A stretch of 8,461 nucleotides of DNA, taken from NCBI GenBank assembly GCA_943327015.2, contig CALPVM020000089.1, positions 1 through 8,461 on the forward strand, written 5' to 3'. Numbering within the stretch: the first letter of the stretch is position 1; each line of letters begins with the position of its first letter. Of the stretch, positions 1 through 6,756 are shown in pieces. The notes beneath the pieces are model-generated. The model saw nothing but the letters and a program-made list of their open reading frames with translations. It made no database searches and had not been told where the DNA came from. The DNA comes from Akkermansia muciniphila. GTDB lineage: Bacteria; Pseudomonadota; Gammaproteobacteria; Burkholderiales; Burkholderiaceae_C. The translations under genes and the position numbers were made by a program.

Positions 1-21
1 AAGTTAGTTTAATCAACGGTT

Positions 22-27
22 AAAGGA
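22..27 (+). promoter_or_regulatory. Ribosome binding site for the DUF3299 gene
   Basis: The purine-rich AAAGGA lies five bases before the ATG at 33 and fixes that ATG as the start. Stop codons fall in all three forward frames between positions 5 and 23, so any upstream gene on this strand must end at or before base 23. Which frame such a gene used cannot be told from this window. Confidence 0.7.
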
Positions 28-32
28 TTAGC

Positions 33-569
33 ATGCACGGGTGGGTCATCAGGTCTGCAGTTATTTTTTCTTGTGTCAGCGGGTTGTGTTTTGGTGCGTT
101 GGCTCAGGACGAATTCCCTGTTTTGGGTTCTCCTATTGCAGGGGGTGTTCCTAGCGGGTCGGGTGCAGGTGTACACAGCCCCAACAGTCCGTTTGCACCT
201 CTGAAAGACCGTGCCGATGTAGTGCCGTGGTCGGTGCTTACCGAAGTTAAAACCAAGCAAGAAAAAAACCGCATTTTGCCGGTGTTTTCTGCTCCAGTGC
301 AAGCCATGCACCAAACGCGCCAGCGTGTTCAGGGTTTTATGATGCCGCTGGAACCCGGTGAGAAACAAAAACATTTTTTAATCAGCTCGGTGCCGTTGAC
401 CTGTTCATTTTGTATTCCAGGAGGGCCGGAGAGCATGGTCGAGGTTAGAACCAAAACCCCGGTGAAGTACTCTATGGAGGCGGTAGTTATAGAGGGGCAG
501 TTTGCTGTTTTAAAAGACGACCCGTTTGGACTGTACTACCGCATGACCGATGCTGCGGCAGTGAAGTAA
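33..569 (+). CDS. Exported DUF3299 family protein
   Basis: This is a 178-residue secreted protein of the DUF3299 family; its function is not established. Residues 1-24 look like a Sec signal peptide: a hydrophobic stretch from V6 to about A22, then a cleavage site at ALA before Q25. The cysteines at 14 and 19 do not fit a lipobox, so periplasmic rather than lipoprotein is my reading. Residues 27-60 are low in complexity and rich in Gly, Pro and Ser. The conserved domain covers about 95-173 and has the typical GFMMPLE segment (101-107), a C124-x-x-C127 pair followed by IPGGPESMVEV, and the closing LKDDPFGLYYRMTDA. In other proteobacteria such genes often follow an FtsX/MacB-like ABC transporter and can be zinc-responsive (from memory of Pseudomonas). 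The upstream neighbour lies outside this window. It is convergent with the J-domain gene, with seven bases between. Confidence 0.88.
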   Translation: MHGWVIRSAVIFSCVSGLCFGALAQDEFPVLGSPIAGGVPSGSGAGVHSPNSPFAPLKDRADVVPWSVLTEVKTKQEKNRILPVFSAPVQAMHQTRQRVQGFMMPLEPGEKQKHFLISSVPLTCSFCIPGGPESMVEVRTKTPVKYSMEAVVIEGQFAVLKDDPFGLYYRMTDAAAVK

Positions 570-579
570 GCGCTGCTTA
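567..579. repeat. Small inverted repeat over two convergent stop codons
   Basis: TAAGC-GCT-GCTTA forms a perfect five-pair stem with a three-base loop. The left end is the TAA of the DUF3299 gene, and the right end is the complement of the TAA of the leftward J-domain gene. There is no U-run on either side, so a working bidirectional terminator is not demonstrated. Confidence 0.4.
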
Positions 580-1773
580 AAACAGACCGGATAGCGACAG
601 AGAGTTTTGTTCGCTGCGGTGGTTGGTGAGCTTGTGTTGCTCGCTTAACCAGCGTTTGAGCTCACTGTCGTTTTGCACCCGTTGCAAATCGCGCGAGATC
701 ATGTGAATGTCGGATTCTAGATTTTGCTTTTGCGTCATCAGATGGCGCTTGAGTACTGCGGCACTGATGTGCTGGTAGTCTGATAAACCAAATTCAAAAC
801 GCATTTGGCGCTGAATTTCATACACTTGCTGCTCTAAAGACTTGGTTCGGTCTTTCAGCATATTAATGAGCGAAGTGACTTTTTCACGAGCCAAAGCAGC
901 CATTTTGTGGTTGCTGGATAAATTAACCCGCATTTGCAAGCGCAGCAATACATGCAGATCTCTTCGCTCGTACGCGGTGTTTACTTCTTTCATTAGGGCA
1001 GTTTTACGCTCGCGCTCTTTAAGGTCTGGCTCACGGTCTGGATGGAGACTGCTTACCAGCTGCCGGTAAATAGTACGAAGGGTTTCTTCGGCATCGTGCG
1101 CAAGTTGCTCAGCAAGGGTTTGCGCTGCTGACTTCTCACTCTTTTGCTGGGTAGTAGAGTGAATGTAATTGCATGTTGGGCGCTGCTCAGGCTCTGGTTC
1201 AAAAAGTGACTGCTGCTCCCACTGAATAGGGTCGTTATTTGCGGGCGCTGGCATAGGAATGCTACGCAGCGCATAGCCCAGTATCTTTTTCATGAATTGC
1301 TGCATGCCAGCTAGCGCTGCATTTTCTTCGTCGGCTAGCGTTTTAAGACTGTGCTTGTCATGCAAAATCCGCATGGCTTCATCACCTTCCATAGCCAGGT
1401 CGGCGGTAAGGTTGCAAATCATTTCGCGTGCCATCCAGCGTTGCTTGGAACTTAATCCTTTGGATTGCAGGCGCAGATCAAGCCACAAAGCCATGTCGCG
1501 CATCAGTTTTTCGCGCTCATCTTCTAATGGCCGGACGGTTCCCCAGTAGGCAGAGCGGTGGGCATCCGCCAAAGAACTGACGGATTCCATTTGACGGGTG
1601 AGTGTTTCGGATAGGGCTAATAATTTATAAAAACGGAGCTGTTCAGCGGTAATTCGACTAGCCCGCATTTGTGCGGCTTTTTGCTCGACCTTCGGCTTTG
1701 CGCCAAATGCATTTGACCTGCCATATTTGCCGGTAGGAGGCAAGGAGTCACAAAAATTGTGTGTGTAAGGCAT
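577..1773 (-). CDS. J-domain (DnaJ-like) protein with a central J domain
   Basis: This 398-residue cytoplasmic protein carries a J domain at about residues 228-280. The diagnostic HPD triplet is at 244-246, in the segment LRTIYRQLVSSLHPDREPD, followed by the helix containing KEVNTAYERRD. J domains stimulate DnaK ATPase activity, so a role as a specialised co-chaperone is likely. It lacks the Gly/Phe linker, the CxxCxGxG zinc repeats and the C-terminal substrate domain of true DnaJ, so it is a type III J protein of unknown client. The N-terminal 40-170 region is helical and charged; 180-225 is a polar linker. Residues about 293-385 are rich in heptad-like Leu, Lys, Glu and Gln and probably form a coiled coil. 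No signal peptide or membrane segment is seen. The start is uncertain: ATG at 1773 gives the full length, and an in-frame ATG at 1668 (M36) would remove 35 less ordered residues. Neither has a good ribosome site. Confidence 0.85.
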   Translation of the reverse strand: MPYTHNFCDSLPPTGKYGRSNAFGAKPKVEQKAAQMRASRITAEQLRFYKLLALSETLTRQMESVSSLADAHRSAYWGTVRPLEDEREKLMRDMALWLDLRLQSKGLSSKQRWMAREMICNLTADLAMEGDEAMRILHDKHSLKTLADEENAALAGMQQFMKKILGYALRSIPMPAPANNDPIQWEQQSLFEPEPEQRPTCNYIHSTTQQKSEKSAAQTLAEQLAHDAEETLRTIYRQLVSSLHPDREPDLKERERKTALMKEVNTAYERRDLHVLLRLQMRVNLSSNHKMAALAREKVTSLINMLKDRTKSLEQQVYEIQRQMRFEFGLSDYQHISAAVLKRHLMTQKQNLESDIHMISRDLQRVQNDSELKRWLSEQHKLTNHRSEQNSLSLSGLF

Positions 1774-1899
1774 GGTTTAATGAAAGAAGGTCGAATGGAA
1801 GGCGTATGAAACGATTTAAGTCTTCAATAAGAGCAACATTTTTGATTTTAATGCATTGGTTCACGGCGTCATTCACTAAATCAAGAAAAGAAATAGGGC

Positions 1900-2538
1900 T
1901 TAAGGCGCCAGGCGTTCGCGCACCCAATCTCCATCCACATCAGAGGTGTAACGCAGCCTGTCATGTAGACGACTTTTGCGACCTTGCCAAAATTCAAATG
2001 TATCCGGCATCAATCTAAATCCTCCCCAATGGGGCGGACGCGGAGGGTTAAGCATGAATTGTGCCGCATACTTGGCTGCATTGCCAAGCAAAACACTGCG
2101 CCCTTCAATCACCTCGCTTTGCGGCGAGGCCCAAGCGCCAATACGTGAGTCCAGAGGTCTGCTATTAAAATAAGCGTCACTTTCTTCGGGCGAAATTTTT
2201 TCAACCCTGCCCTCAATTCGCACCACGCGTTCAAGTTCTACCCAATGAAACTGCAAAGCCGCAAACGGGTTGCCCGCCAGTTCGTGTCCCTTGCGGCTGT
2301 GGTAGTTGGTGTACCAAACAATGCCGCGGGTGTCTATACCCTTAATCAGTACGACACGGGTAGAGGGGCGCAGATTGCTAGCCACTGTCGCCAACGTCAT
2401 TGCATTGGGTTCGGGAATTTTTGCGTTAATGGCCTCATTCAGCCATTGTTCAAATTGATGCAGCGGGTTGGCATGTGAGGCGTTCTCATTGAGCTCGGCA
2501 CGTTCGTAGCTTTTTCGAAGGTCTGCGATAGATGACAT
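1900..2538 (-). CDS. pdxH: Pyridoxine/pyridoxamine 5'-phosphate oxidase
   Basis: PdxH is a cytoplasmic FMN-dependent homodimer that oxidises pyridoxine or pyridoxamine 5'-phosphate to pyridoxal 5'-phosphate with O2, the last step of the DXP-dependent vitamin B6 route and of salvage. The 212 residues match the usual length (E. coli about 218). Family segments are all present: RPSTRVVLIKG at 57-67 and YTNYHSRKG at 76-84 (FMN phosphate contacts), RPLDSRIGAWASPQS at 127-141, and the family signature FEFWQGRKSRLHDR at 181-194. In the signature, R190 and H192 align with the substrate-binding Arg and His of the E. coli enzyme. The C-terminus ERLAP is typical. The ATG at 2538 gives the standard N-terminus MSSIADLRKSY, but no clear ribosome site precedes it. 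It lies 27 bases downstream of the dciA-like gene on the same strand, so co-transcription is likely. No residue is missing and activity is expected. Confidence 0.97.
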   Translation of the reverse strand: MSSIADLRKSYERAELNENASHANPLHQFEQWLNEAINAKIPEPNAMTLATVASNLRPSTRVVLIKGIDTRGIVWYTNYHSRKGHELAGNPFAALQFHWVELERVVRIEGRVEKISPEESDAYFNSRPLDSRIGAWASPQSEVIEGRSVLLGNAAKYAAQFMLNPPRPPHWGGFRLMPDTFEFWQGRKSRLHDRLRYTSDVDGDWVRERLAP

Positions 2539-2565
2539 AACGATAGTTGTATTTGAAGTCGCGGT

Positions 2566-2883
2566 TTAGTGTGGCGTGTTGCGTGCGCTGTTGACCTTGA
2601 TGCGTATACTCTGCACATCAAAACCTTTGGATCGTAAGTGGGCCTCTAACGAGGGCAGTAACTGTCGAAATTTGGCAGCCACAGAATTATTGTCTAAAAT
2701 AACGCACCATACGGTTTTATCTATAGGACCGGCCTTGACCGCTGACCTCAACCCCGCAGGTAGCAGGGGTTCTATTGCTTTGAGGCGCGCAGTTGACTCC
2801 CGTGTAAGGTCTGCAAGATGCGCCAGAACAGGCGATTCTTGCGTTGCTTGTAGCAACGTCATGGAGTTTTTGCGGTGGTTCAT
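2566..2883 (-). CDS. dciA: DciA-like DUF721 protein (probable helicase loader)
   Basis: This short cytoplasmic protein (105 residues from the chosen start) belongs to the DUF721/DciA family. DciA is the ancestral bacterial loader that interacts with the replicative helicase DnaB, where phage-derived DnaC or DnaI is absent. The family signal is the compact KH-like part at about residues 48-101: TVWCVILDNNSVAAKFRQLL (57-76), an LEAHLRSKGFDV helix-turn, and the closing strand SIRIKV. The longest reading begins at 2958, but its first 25 residues (MNRPASCHPS...) look like chance coding over the start of the divergent M23 gene. I therefore prefer the ATG at 2883 (MNHRKNSMTLLQ); the ATG at 2862 is another option. 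None has a well-spaced ribosome site. No helicase gene lies in the window, so the replication role rests on the family. The downstream neighbour pdxH is unrelated. Confidence 0.8.
   Translation of the reverse strand: MNHRKNSMTLLQATQESPVLAHLADLTRESTARLKAIEPLLPAGLRSAVKAGPIDKTVWCVILDNNSVAAKFRQLLPSLEAHLRSKGFDVQSIRIKVNSARNTPH
2842..2858. repeat. Perfect 7-bp inverted repeat inside the 5' end of dciA
   Basis: CGTTGCT-TGT-AGCAACG is a perfect seven-pair dyad with a three-base spacer. It sits in the early codons of the dciA-like gene, 50 bases upstream of the divergent M23 start. It could be a protein-binding operator for that start or simply a coding coincidence over codons for LLQAT. No promoter with good -35 and -10 boxes is evident beside it. 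Confidence 0.35.
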
Positions 2884-2893
2884 ACCCTGAATA

Positions 2894-2900
2894 AGAAAGG
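2894..2900 (+). promoter_or_regulatory. Ribosome binding site for the M23 peptidase gene
   Basis: AGAAAGG ends seven bases before the ATG at 2908. This spacing favours 2908 over the in-frame ATGs at 2923 and 2935. The site lies in the 24-base gap between the divergent dciA and M23 starts. Confidence 0.7.
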
Positions 2901-2907
2901 TTATTGA

Positions 2908-3816
2908 ATGCAGTTGATTATCATGGATGCTTGGATGGCAAGAAGCCGGGCGATTCATTTGAGTGGCATTAAACTAATATTGGCACTTTCTGCCTTTTGT
3001 GCAGTATTGCTGATTTTTTCGGCATTCTTTTTTCATTGGGTCTTCAACATAGGAAACCAGCAGTTGGGGTCTGTGCAAGATCTGGCGCAGCGCGACAAAT
3101 ATATGCGTGAAAACATCGATGTTATGGCGCGTAGATTGGGTGAAATGCAGGCCAAACTACTTCAACTGGAGTCCCTTGGGCAGCGCGTATCCGGTTTGGC
3201 GGGCATCAATCCTGCGGATATTAAGGTGCAACCTGGTCAAGGCGGAGTCTTGTTGGAGGGGCGTAGTCTGAGCATGATGGAGTTAGAGTCCACTCTCAAC
3301 GCTCTAGATCTTGCGGCTCAACAACGCACTGATTTACTGACTGTGGTGGAGTCGCGCTTATTTGAGCAAAAAATCAAAAAAATGATGGTTCCTGCACGTC
3401 AACCCATTCTGGGTTCAGAGCTTGGGTCTTCATTTGGCTGGCGTATAGATCCGTTGAACGGGCGTTCTGCTTTGCATACCGGTCTGGATTATCCTGCACC
3501 TGTGGGTACGCCGATTTACTCTGCTGCAGGCGGTATTGTGGTTACGCAGGAGTACCACGCGCAATATGGAAATATGGTTGAAATTGACCATGGCAATGAC
3601 TTGGTTACGCGTTATGCACATGCTTCGCGTGTTTTGGTAAAAAAAGGCGACTTGATTAAATTCGGGCAGAAAATTGCTGAGGTGGGTAATACGGGGCGTT
3701 CTACCGGTCCCCATTTGCACTTTGAAGTGCTGGTGCAAGGTGTACCGCAAGATCCTCAAAAATTTCTGACAGCGGGCCGAAAAAATACGGGTACTAAATT
3801 GGCAAGTGCTAAGTAA
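2908..3816 (+). CDS. Membrane-anchored M23 (LytM-type) peptidoglycan endopeptidase
   Basis: This 302-residue protein is predicted to be anchored in the inner membrane with its catalytic domain in the periplasm. Residues 1-22 are short and basic, and about 23-46 form one hydrophobic span (LILALSAF...HWVF) with no obvious cleavage site. Residues 55-95 and 125-160 look like coiled coils. The M23 domain covers about 165-288. The zinc ligands H190 and D194 (in HTGLDYPAP) and H271 (in GPHLHFEV), plus the catalytic-type histidines H238 (RYAHAS) and H269, are all present, so it should be an active zinc metallopeptidase. M23 enzymes cut peptide cross-links in peptidoglycan. Inactive M23 proteins such as EnvC instead activate amidases, and the intact site argues against that here. 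The position before secA is, as I recall, common in Burkholderiales. The exact substrate is unknown. It is transcribed away from dciA, and a 168-base gap precedes secA. Confidence 0.93.
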   Translation: MQLIIMDAWMARSRAIHLSGIKLILALSAFCAVLLIFSAFFFHWVFNIGNQQLGSVQDLAQRDKYMRENIDVMARRLGEMQAKLLQLESLGQRVSGLAGINPADIKVQPGQGGVLLEGRSLSMMELESTLNALDLAAQQRTDLLTVVESRLFEQKIKKMMVPARQPILGSELGSSFGWRIDPLNGRSALHTGLDYPAPVGTPIYSAAGGIVVTQEYHAQYGNMVEIDHGNDLVTRYAHASRVLVKKGDLIKFGQKIAEVGNTGRSTGPHLHFEVLVQGVPQDPQKFLTAGRKNTGTKLASAK

Positions 3817-3894
3817 TGCGATTGGTGGTTTGACCGCGTTAAAATGGCGAGTTGGTTTTTTTGGTGATAGTGCATGGCCTAGGCTTGTATTTCA

Positions 3895-3969
3895 CTGGTA
3901 AGCCCCTTATTTACCCAGATTCTTATATAAAGGACTGTGCTGATCTGTAAGCCCCATGGTGGGGCGCAG
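3895..3969 (+). promoter_or_regulatory. Candidate structured leader upstream of secA
   Basis: Two potential RNA hairpins precede secA. Hairpin 1 (3895-3918) pairs CTGGTAA with TTACCCAG (one bulged C) around a loop beginning GCCCC. Hairpin 2 (3951-3965) pairs GCCCC with GGGGC around ATGGT and may extend through CTG (3945-3947) with CAG (3967-3969). The nine bases GTAAGCCCC occur at 3898-3906 and again at 3947-3955, so either GCCCC could pair with the single GGGGC. The bases from 3970 to 3984 contain no Shine-Dalgarno sequence, and the nearest weak match, CAGG at 3967-3970, falls mostly in the lower stem. Control of secA translation by this structure is inference. E. coli secA is regulated through the SecM peptide, and no SecM homologue is visible here. 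Confidence 0.35.
3923..3931 (+). promoter_or_regulatory. Possible -10 element of a secA promoter
   Basis: TTATATAAA is an AT-rich stretch that could serve as a sigma70 -10 box; the overlapping hexamers are TATATA and TATAAA. No convincing -35 box lies 16-18 bases upstream, where the bases are AGCCCC. If used, transcription would start near 3937 and would include hairpin 2 of the leader but not hairpin 1. Confidence 0.25.
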
Positions 3970-3984
3970 GCCAGTCTTGCTTGC

Positions 3985-6747
3985 ATGGCTATTAATTTCC
4001 TGACCAAAATTTTCGGTAGTCGTAATGACCGCTTGTTAAAACAGTACCGCACCGTGGTTGCGCGCATTAACGCTTTGGAGCCCCAGTTCCAGCTGCTGAC
4101 AGATGAGACACTACGCGCCAAAACCCAAGAGTTTAAAGACCGGGTGGCTAAAGGCGAGTCTCTGGACGATTTATTGCCGGAAGCCTTTGCCGTGGTGCGC
4201 GAGGGCTCCAAGCGCATTATGAAAATGCGGCATTTTGATGTACAGATGTTGGGCGGTATGGCCTTGCACTACGGCAAAATTTCTGAAATGCGTACCGGCG
4301 AAGGTAAAACTCTGACAGCCACTTTACCGGTGTACTTGAATGCCCTCAGCGGCAAGGGTGTGCATGTGGTCACAGTGAACGACTATCTTGCCAGCCGCGA
4401 CGCACAGTGGATGGGGCGTCTGTACAACTTTTTAGGATTAACCGTAGGCATTAACTTGCCACACGTGCCGCGCGAAGTGAAGCAAGCGGCCTATCAGGCT
4501 GACATTACCTACGGTACCAATAACGAATACGGTTTTGATTACCTGCGCGACAACATGGTGTATGAGGTGGCAGACCGGGTGCAACGTGGTTTGAACTTCG
4601 CCATTGTGGACGAAGTAGACTCGATTTTGATTGACGAGGCACGCACGCCGCTCATTATCAGTGGTCAGGCCGAAGACCACACTGCCATGTATGTGGCTAT
4701 TAACAAAATTGTGCCCCGCTTGGTGCGCCAGGAAGGTGAAGAAGACCCCCGCACCGGTGAGGGTGTAATCAAGCCCGGCGACTTTACCGTAGATGAAAAA
4801 AGCCATCAGGTGTTTTTAACCGAGCGTGGACACGAAACTGCGGAGCAGGTATTGGCAGAGATGGGCTTGATTCCTGCTGGTGCCTCACTCTACGACCCCG
4901 CCAATATTACGCTCATGCACCATGTGTATGCTGCGTTGCGTGCCAACCACCTCTACCACCGAGACCAACACTATGTGGTGCAAGGCGGAGAGATTGTGAT
5001 TGTGGATGAATTTACCGGCCGCTTGATGACCGGGCGCCGTTGGAGTGATGGTCTGCATCAGGCGGTAGAGGCCAAGGAAGGGGTGCAGATCCAAGCCGAG
5101 AACCAGACCATGGCCTCCATTACCTTCCAAAATTATTTCAGGCTGTACGGTAAATTGGCCGGCATGACGGGTACTGCCGATACCGAGGCCTATGAGTTTC
5201 AGGAAATTTATGGCTTGGAGACAACGGTTATTCCCCCCAACCGCATCAGCAAGCGCGAAGACCAGCTCGACCGTGTCTACAAAACAACCAAAGAAAAATA
5301 CGTTGCGGCTATTCAGGATATCCGTGAATGCTATGAGCGCGGACAGCCAGTGCTGGTGGGTACCACATCGATTGAAAACTCTGAAATCATTGCCCAGTTA
5401 CTGACCAAAGAAAAGCTGCCACATCAGGTGCTGAACGCTAAGCAACATGCGCGCGAGGCCGATATTGTGGCGCAGGCGGGTCGGGCAAAAATGATCACTA
5501 TCGCCACCAATATGGCGGGTCGTGGTACCGACATTGTGTTGGGTGGTAGTATCGAAAAAGCGATTGAGGCCTTGCAGGAAGATGGCGCATTGGACGCAGC
5601 TGCAAAAGCTGCCAAAATTGAAGCATTGCGCACTGAGTGGAGCAAAGAACACGAGCAAGTCAAAGCATTGGGTGGTTTGCGCATTATTGCCACCGAGCGC
5701 CACGAGTCGCGCCGGATTGATAACCAGTTACGTGGTCGTTCCGGCCGCCAGGGCGACCCCGGTTCATCGCGGTTTTATTTGAGTTTAGACGACTCACTGA
5801 TGCGTATTTTTGCCGGTGACCGGGTCAAGTCGATTATGGATCGACTCAAAATGCCGGAAGGTGAGGCCATTGAAGCCGGCATTGTGACCCGCAGCATCGA
5901 AAGTGCCCAGCGTAAAGTAGAAGCCCGCAATTTTGATATGCGTAAACAGTTGTTGGAGTACGACGATGTGTCCAACGACCAGCGCAAGGTCATTTACCAA
6001 CAGCGCAACGCCATTTTGGATGCCCAAGACTTGAATGCCCAGATTGCATCGTTACGTGAAGGCTGCTTTCAAGACCTGGTACGCCAGTATGTACCCGCTG
6101 AATCGGTAGAAGAGCAGTGGGACATCAAAACCCTGCAAAAAGTATTGGCGGATGAATGGCACATCCACCTCGACTTGCAAAAGCAAGTGGCAGATGCCAG
6201 TGCCATTACGGATGATGACCTGTTAAACACCGTAGTGCAGGCAGCCAATACGCTGTTCCAAAACAAACTTGACCAAGTAGGGCAGGGTAACTTTACCCAG
6301 TTTGAACGCATGGTGCTGTTGCAGAGCATAGACACCCACTGGCGCGACCATTTGAGTGCCTTGGACCATTTGCGTCAGGGCATCCATTTGCGTGGTTACG
6401 CCCAAAAGCAACCCAAGCAGGAGTACAAACGCGAAGCGTTCGAACTGTTTGGACAGTTGCTTGATTCGGTTAAAAACGAAGTGACCCGTTTGCTGATGAC
6501 CGTGAACATTCAGTCCAGTGAACAATTGGACGAGGCAGCGCAAGAGTTTGAGAGCCGTGGTGAGAATATTGCCAACGTTACCTACAGCGCGCCCACTGAA
6601 ACCGGAGAGGTTGAAACTACGTCTGCCAGTACCTTAGTCAGCGAAGCCCAGAGCCGTTCAGCTGAAGTACCACGGGTCGGTCGCAATGAGCCTTGTCCGT
6701 GTGGCAGTGGTAAAAAATACAAACACTGCCACGGCAAATTAGTGTAA
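3985..6747 (+). CDS. secA: Preprotein translocase ATPase SecA
   Basis: SecA is the ATP-driven motor that pushes unfolded preproteins through the SecYEG channel. It is cytoplasmic and membrane-associated. The 920 residues match the usual length for proteobacteria (E. coli 901). Walker A MRTGEGKT is at 102-109 and Walker B IVDEVD at 207-212, at nearly the same positions as in E. coli. The second motor domain has NMAGRGTDIVLGG and the RGRSGRQGDPG arginine-finger segment. The helical scaffold and wing region contains THWRDHLSALDHLRQGIHLRGYAQK, here cited by its first and last residues T..K. The C-terminal zinc motif C904-x-C906-x8-C915-H916 binds SecB and phospholipid. I chose the ATG at 3985, giving MAINFLTKIFGSRNDR. 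A GTG at 3937 is in frame, but it would add 16 unrelated residues and its AAGGA is only two bases away. No Shine-Dalgarno sequence lies close to 3985. It probably heads an operon with argJ. Confidence 0.99.
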   Translation: MAINFLTKIFGSRNDRLLKQYRTVVARINALEPQFQLLTDETLRAKTQEFKDRVAKGESLDDLLPEAFAVVREGSKRIMKMRHFDVQMLGGMALHYGKISEMRTGEGKTLTATLPVYLNALSGKGVHVVTVNDYLASRDAQWMGRLYNFLGLTVGINLPHVPREVKQAAYQADITYGTNNEYGFDYLRDNMVYEVADRVQRGLNFAIVDEVDSILIDEARTPLIISGQAEDHTAMYVAINKIVPRLVRQEGEEDPRTGEGVIKPGDFTVDEKSHQVFLTERGHETAEQVLAEMGLIPAGASLYDPANITLMHHVYAALRANHLYHRDQHYVVQGGEIVIVDEFTGRLMTGRRWSDGLHQAVEAKEGVQIQAENQTMASITFQNYFRLYGKLAGMTGTADTEAYEFQEIYGLETTVIPPNRISKREDQLDRVYKTTKEKYVAAIQDIRECYERGQPVLVGTTSIENSEIIAQLLTKEKLPHQVLNAKQHAREADIVAQAGRAKMITIATNMAGRGTDIVLGGSIEKAIEALQEDGALDAAAKAAKIEALRTEWSKEHEQVKALGGLRIIATERHESRRIDNQLRGRSGRQGDPGSSRFYLSLDDSLMRIFAGDRVKSIMDRLKMPEGEAIEAGIVTRSIESAQRKVEARNFDMRKQLLEYDDVSNDQRKVIYQQRNAILDAQDLNAQIASLREGCFQDLVRQYVPAESVEEQWDIKTLQKVLADEWHIHLDLQKQVADASAITDDDLLNTVVQAANTLFQNKLDQVGQGNFTQFERMVLLQSIDTHWRDHLSALDHLRQGIHLRGYAQKQPKQEYKREAFELFGQLLDSVKNEVTRLLMTVNIQSSEQLDEAAQEFESRGENIANVTYSAPTETGEVETTSASTLVSEAQSRSAEVPRVGRNEPCPCGSGKKYKHCHGKLV

Positions 6748-6750
6748 AGG
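6746..6750 (+). promoter_or_regulatory. Ribosome binding site for argJ
   Basis: AAAGG overlaps the last two bases of the secA stop codon and ends six bases before the argJ ATG at 6757. Because ribosomes finishing secA cover this site, argJ translation may be coupled to secA. Confidence 0.75.
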
Positions 6751-6756
6751 TTTTAT

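Noticed and set aside
1774..1899. Promoter or RNA element in the gap between pdxH and the J-domain gene
   Set aside because: AT-rich stretches exist (TAAAAT on the minus strand at 1850-1845), but no -35 box at good spacing and no stable hairpin could be found. Nothing firm can be annotated.
2884..2958. Longer N-terminus for the dciA-like protein (ATG 2958)
   Set aside because: It would lie antisense over the first 51 bases of the M23 gene, adds residues that do not look like the family, and has no ribosome site.
3820..3862. Rho-independent terminator after the M23 gene
   Set aside because: There is a run of seven T at 3856-3862, but the preceding bases give at best a three-pair CGC/GCG stem, too weak to call.
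3864..3950. Small leader ORF from GTG 3864 or 3870 to TAA 3950
   Set aside because: It encodes under 30 residues with no ribosome site and no SecM-like arrest sequence. There is no support beyond an open frame.
3937..3984. N-terminal extension of SecA from GTG 3937
   Set aside because: The 16 added residues do not resemble SecA, and the family N-terminus begins at the ATG at 3985. The AAGGA upstream is only two bases from the GTG.
3879..4217. 112-codon minus-strand frame over the secA leader and 5' end
   Set aside because: It is antisense to clearly coding secA sequence, and the product is Ser/Arg-rich without family features, as expected of a shadow frame.
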